Assembly (NCBI GenBank): GCA_903915555.1
Contig: CAIWTL010000075.1
Location: forward strand, 1 to 8,485
Source of the DNA: an uncultured Micrococcales bacterium
GTDB lineage: Bacteria > Actinomycetota > Actinomycetes > S36-B12 > GCA-2699445
Length of the DNA: 8,485 nucleotides
Direction: 5' to 3'
Part shown: piece by piece, positions 5,193-8,485 of the stretch
Numbering within the stretch: the stretch's first letter is position 1
Layout: the number at the start of each line of letters is the position of its first letter
The notes under the pieces: model-generated
Seen by the model: only the letters and a program-made list of their open reading frames with translations
What the model was told of the DNA's origin: nothing
Database searches by the model: none
Made by a program: the position numbers and the translations under genes

Positions 5193-7685
5193 ATGTTCGA
5201 ACGGTTTACAGACCGCGCTAGGCGCGTCGTCGTGCTGGCCCAGGAAGAGGCCCGCATGCTCAACCACAACTACATCGGCACCGAGCACATCCTGCTCGGC
5301 CTCATCCACGAAGGTGAGGGCGTGGCGGCCAAGGCCCTCGAGAGCCTGGGCATCTCGCTGGAGGCCGTCCGGTCGCAGGTCGAGGAGATCATCGGCCAGG
5401 GCCAGCAGGCCCCCTCCGGTCACATCCCGTTCACTCCCCGCGCCAAGAAGGTCCTGGAACTCTCGCTGCGCGAGGCCCTGCAGCTCGGCCACAACTACAT
5501 CGGCACCGAGCACATCCTGCTGGGGCTGATCCGCGAGGGCGAGGGGGTTGCCGCCCAGGTCCTGGTGAAGCTCGGCGCGGACCTGGGCCGGGTCCGGCAG
5601 CAGGTCATCCAACTGCTGTCCGGCTACCAGGGCAAGGAACCCGCCACCGCCGGCGGACCGCAGGAGGGCACTCCGTCGGGATCGCTGGTGCTCGACCAGT
5701 TCGGCCGCAACCTCACCCAGGCGGCCCGAGAGGGCTCGCTCGACCCGGTCATCGGTCGGGACAAGGAGATCGAGCGGGTCATGCAGGTGCTGTCGCGCCG
5801 CACGAAGAACAATCCCGTGCTCATCGGGGAACCGGGCGTCGGCAAGACCGCCGTCGTGGAGTCGCTGGCGCAGAAGATCATCACCGGCGACGTGCCGGAC
5901 ACCCTGCGCGACAAGCAGCTCTACACACTAGACCTCGGTGCCCTCGTGGCGGGCAGCCGGTACCGCGGTGACTTCGAGGAACGCCTCAAGAAGGTCCTCA
6001 AGGAGATCCGCACCCGCGGCGACATCATCCTGTTCATCGACGAGATGCACACCCTCGTGGGGGCCGGGGCGGCAGAGGGCGCGATCGACGCCGCGAGCAT
6101 CCTGAAGCCGATGCTCGCCCGCGGGGAGCTCCAGACCATCGGAGCGACGACCCTCGACGAGTACCGCAAGTACGTCGAGAAGGATGCCGCCCTTGAGCGC
6201 CGTTTCGCGCCCATCCAGGTCCCCGCCCCCGACGTGGACATGACGGTGCAGATCCTGAAGGGCCTGCGCGACCGCTATGAGAGCCACCACAAGGTCACCA
6301 TCACCGACGAGGCCCTCGCCGCCGCGGCGCGGCTGTCGGACCGCTACATCAGCGACCGCCAACTGCCCGACAAGGCCATCGACCTCATCGACGAGGCGGG
6401 GTCGCGGCTGCGGATCCGCCGCATGACCGCGCCGCCGGATCTGCGTGAGTTCGACGACCGCATCGCCGAGGTGCGCAAGGAGAAGGAGTCCGCGATCGAC
6501 GCGCAGGACTTCGAGACCGCTGCGAACCTGCGAGACCGCGAGAAGCAACTGATCGCCGAGAAGGCCCAGCGCGAACGTGAGTGGAAGGCCGGCGACATGG
6601 ACGTCGTCGCAGAGGTCGACGAGCAGCTCATAGCCGAGGTCCTGGCCCTCATGACCGGGATCCCCGTCATGGATCTCTCCGAGGACGACACCGCGCGACT
6701 GCTGCGGATGGAGGACGAGCTCCACAAGCGCGTCATCGGTCAGGAGCAGGCCATCAAGGCGCTGTCGAAGTCGATCCGCCGCACCCGCGCCGGACTCAAG
6801 GACCCCAAGCGGCCCTCCGGCTCGTTCATCTTCGCGGGACCGTCGGGTGTCGGGAAGACCGAGTTGTCCAAGACGCTCGCGGAGTTCCTGTTCGGTGACG
6901 AGGACGCGCTGATCGCCCTCGACATGTCCGAGTACTCGGAGAAGCACACCGCGTCCCGGCTGTTCGGTTCACCTCCCGGCTACGTCGGCTACGAAGAGGG
7001 CGGCCAGCTGACCGAGAAGGTGCGTCGCAAGCCGTTCTCCGTGGTCCTCTTCGACGAGATCGAGAAGGCGCACCCGGACATCTTCAACTCGCTGCTCCAG
7101 GTGTTGGAGGAGGGTCGTCTCACCGACGCGCAGGGACGGGCGGTGGACTTCAAGAACACGGTGATCATCATGACCACCAACCTCGGGTCGCGCGACGTCT
7201 CCAAGTCGCTGGGCTTCGCACCCATCGACGACGACATCGGTGCCTACGAGCGGATGAAGGCCAAGGTGCAGACGGAGCTCAAGCAGCATTTCCGCCCCGA
7301 GTTCCTCAACCGCATCGACGACACCATCGTGTTCCACCAGCTCACCCGCACCGAGATCGTCGACATCGTCGATCTGATGGCGGCTCGTCTCGACGAGCGG
7401 CTCGCCGAGCGCGATATGAGCATCGAGTTCACGACTCCGGCCAAGGAACTGCTCGCGGAGCGCGGTTACGACCCCGTCCTGGGCGCCCGACCGCTGCGGC
7501 GCACGATCCAGCGCGAGATCGAGGACGCTCTCAGCGAGAAGATCCTGTTCGGCGAGATCGAACCGAAGAGTCTCATCGTCGTCGACATCGAGGGTGACGG
7601 CGAGGATGCCGTCTTCACCTTCACGCCGCAGCCCAAGGTGGAGGCCCCGGATGCCCCGCCGGTGGAGGCCGCCGAGTCGGAGTGA
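5193..7685 (+). CDS. clpC: ATP-dependent Clp protease unfoldase subunit ClpC
   Basis: ClpC is a hexameric AAA+ unfoldase that feeds proteins into the ClpP (in actinobacteria ClpP1P2) chamber in the cytosol. The 830-residue length is near the usual figure. Two Clp_N repeats (about 1-65 and 76-140) each carry HNYIGTEHILLGLI; F2 and F80 match the residues that bind cyclomarin in mycobacterial ClpC1. AAA module 1 has Walker A GEPGVGKT (212-219), Walker B ILFIDE (E284) and the ERRF arginine segment (335-338). A UVR-like coiled middle domain spans about 416-463 (AIDAQDFETAANLRDREKQ at 434-452). AAA module 2 has Walker A GPSGVGKT (549-556), Walker B VVLFDE (E622) and the ClpP-docking LGF tripeptide (673-675). 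The tail is acidic and Pro/Ala-rich. All catalytic motifs are intact, and sequence and size separate it from ClpB. No clpP or clpS gene is in the window, which is normal. Probably transcribed alone. Confidence 0.98.
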   Translation: MFERFTDRARRVVVLAQEEARMLNHNYIGTEHILLGLIHEGEGVAAKALESLGISLEAVRSQVEEIIGQGQQAPSGHIPFTPRAKKVLELSLREALQLGHNYIGTEHILLGLIREGEGVAAQVLVKLGADLGRVRQQVIQLLSGYQGKEPATAGGPQEGTPSGSLVLDQFGRNLTQAAREGSLDPVIGRDKEIERVMQVLSRRTKNNPVLIGEPGVGKTAVVESLAQKIITGDVPDTLRDKQLYTLDLGALVAGSRYRGDFEERLKKVLKEIRTRGDIILFIDEMHTLVGAGAAEGAIDAASILKPMLARGELQTIGATTLDEYRKYVEKDAALERRFAPIQVPAPDVDMTVQILKGLRDRYESHHKVTITDEALAAAARLSDRYISDRQLPDKAIDLIDEAGSRLRIRRMTAPPDLREFDDRIAEVRKEKESAIDAQDFETAANLRDREKQLIAEKAQREREWKAGDMDVVAEVDEQLIAEVLALMTGIPVMDLSEDDTARLLRMEDELHKRVIGQEQAIKALSKSIRRTRAGLKDPKRPSGSFIFAGPSGVGKTELSKTLAEFLFGDEDALIALDMSEYSEKHTASRLFGSPPGYVGYEEGGQLTEKVRRKPFSVVLFDEIEKAHPDIFNSLLQVLEEGRLTDAQGRAVDFKNTVIIMTTNLGSRDVSKSLGFAPIDDDIGAYERMKAKVQTELKQHFRPEFLNRIDDTIVFHQLTRTEIVDIVDLMAARLDERLAERDMSIEFTTPAKELLAERGYDPVLGARPLRRTIQREIEDALSEKILFGEIEPKSLIVVDIEGDGEDAVFTFTPQPKVEAPDAPPVEAAESE
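5264..5521 (+). repeat. 33-nt exact direct repeat inside clpC encoding the two Clp_N repeats
   Basis: Positions 5264-5296 and 5489-5521 are identical over 33 nt, exactly 75 codons apart, and encode the same HNYIGTEHILL core of the two N-domain repeats. Identity at synonymous sites suggests strong codon preference or occasional conversion between the repeats. It is part of normal ClpC architecture, not a mobile element. Confidence 0.8.
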
Positions 7686-7709
7686 CGGCGCCGCGCCGGC
7701 CTGAGGTCA
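7683..7709. terminator. Possible shared terminator between convergent clpC and DUF72 gene
   Basis: Only 21 bp separate the two stop codons. TGAC (7683-7686) and GTCA (7706-7709), which contain the two stops, are complementary. Inside, CGGCG (7686-7690) can pair with CGCCG (7694-7698) across 3 nt. The dyad is imperfect and has no U-run, so a bidirectional terminator is plausible but weakly supported. Confidence 0.3.
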
Positions 7710-8485
7710 GTCGGCGAGGAGTTGTGACAGTTCGACTGCGTCCCGCGGCGCCTGAGCGCGGGAGTCGTTATCGAAGAAGACGTAGACGTCGTGGCCCATC
7801 TCCAGGGCGTCGGCTGCGGTGGACGACCAGGGCTCCCACTTTCCGTGGTAACTGCCGCTGTACTTGCGTTTGGCTGTTCCGTGCAGGCGTAGGTAGCGGA
7901 AGCCCGCCGAGTCGCAGTCGAACGTCGGCCACTGCCCAGCGGAGTCCGCCATGACCATGGCCACCCCGTGCGCGCGCAGCACTGCGCACACCTGCGGGTC
8001 GGCGAAGGAGGAGTCCCGGGGTTCGAGGGCGTGGCGCACCGGACGGCAGGGCTGGCCTTCCCCGAGGAACGCAGTGGACACGATGTCGGGATCGTGGTCC
8101 GCAGCCAGGGCACGCAGGGCGTCGGTGTCGCGGGGCAACTCGGTCAGGAAACCGTCCACCCGCTCGGCGTCCCAACGCTGGGACGCGGGCAGTTGCCACA
8201 GGAACGGTCCGAGGCTGTCCTCGAGGGCCAGGGGTCCACTGGCGAAAAAGTTGGCCAGCGCCTGCCGGGCCGACTTGAGTCGCTTCATGTGGGTGATGAA
8301 GCGACTGCCCTTCACCGCGAACGTGAAGCCGGCCGGGACCTGGGAGCGCCACCGCAGGAAGTCGGCCGGCGTACGCAATCCGTAGAAGGTGGTGTCAATC
8401 TCCACGCCGTCCATGGCCCCGGCGACGAAGGACAGTCGCTGATCCTTCGCGAGGTCGGGCGGGTAGAAGCGGCCCTGCCAATGTC
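7707..8485 (-). CDS. DUF72 (YecE-like) family protein, N-terminus cut off by the window edge
   Basis: The minus-strand reading frame is open from the right edge to the TGA at 7709-7707, giving 258 residues. An internal ATG at 8414 is not the start, because the upstream in-frame residues HWQGRFYPPDLA match the conserved DUF72 opening (WxGxFYPxxL). Further family motifs are VEIDTTFYGLRTPADF, FTFAVKGSRFITHMKRLK, LGPFLWQLP, FRYLRLHGTAKRKYSGSY and the C-terminal DVYVFFDNDSRAQAPRDAVEL. Only about 10-20 N-terminal residues should be missing. DUF72 proteins fold as TIM-type barrels; their biochemical role is not established, although conserved acidic and His/Arg residues suggest an enzyme. No signal peptide or membrane span is seen in the visible part. 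It converges on clpC with 21 bp between the stops, so it is not co-transcribed with it. Confidence 0.9.
   Translation of the reverse strand, partial: HWQGRFYPPDLAKDQRLSFVAGAMDGVEIDTTFYGLRTPADFLRWRSQVPAGFTFAVKGSRFITHMKRLKSARQALANFFASGPLALEDSLGPFLWQLPASQRWDAERVDGFLTELPRDTDALRALAADHDPDIVSTAFLGEGQPCRPVRHALEPRDSSFADPQVCAVLRAHGVAMVMADSAGQWPTFDCDSAGFRYLRLHGTAKRKYSGSYHGKWEPWSSTAADALEMGHDVYVFFDNDSRAQAPRDAVELSQLLAD

Noticed and set aside
5928..6947. 339-residue minus-strand open frame opposite clpC
   Set aside because: It is antisense to highly conserved clpC, with Leu/Val/Arg/Gly-rich composition and no domain; a codon-bias shadow.
7707..8414. DUF72 gene starting at the ATG at 8414
   Set aside because: The frame stays open to the right edge and the upstream residues HWQGRFYPPDLA are the conserved start of the family, so 8414 is internal.

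Overview
The window is high-GC DNA with dense, short-intergenic gene packing and frequent GTG starts. Its ClpC closely resembles mycobacterial/streptomycete ClpC1, so a high-GC actinobacterium (Actinomycetes) is the best guess. I cannot name a genus. No rRNA, tRNA, CRISPR array, insertion sequence or phage gene is visible, and the region reads as ordinary chromosome.

Left part (1-1620, minus strand): a three-gene, translationally coupled cluster. In transcription order it holds a 107-residue single-pass membrane protein with a Ser/Gly/Pro-rich tail, an ApbE-type FAD:protein FMN transferase, and a ferric-reductase-like heme-b membrane protein that runs off the left edge. Both junctions are stop/start overlaps (GTGA and ATGA). 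The set looks like a trans-membrane electron-transfer module in which heme b passes electrons to a covalently flavinylated protein outside the membrane. No FMN-binding-domain acceptor is visible, but the small protein's tail has an STGAT-like stretch, which makes it a candidate acceptor or a reduced version of one.

Middle (1676-4591): a large GH63/MGH1-like glycoside hydrolase on the minus strand, diverging from a small YidB-family (DUF937) gene on the plus strand. The space between them holds two adjacent dyads, one of them a perfect 26-bp palindrome. The YidB gene ends at a clear hairpin terminator.

Right part (5100-8485): clpC on the plus strand, preceded by a SigR/SigH-like promoter candidate, and then a convergent DUF72-family gene that leaves the window at the right edge. 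ClpC would be the unfoldase of the ClpCP protease. Apart from the ApbE cluster, the genes look like independent transcription units with no obvious shared pathway.
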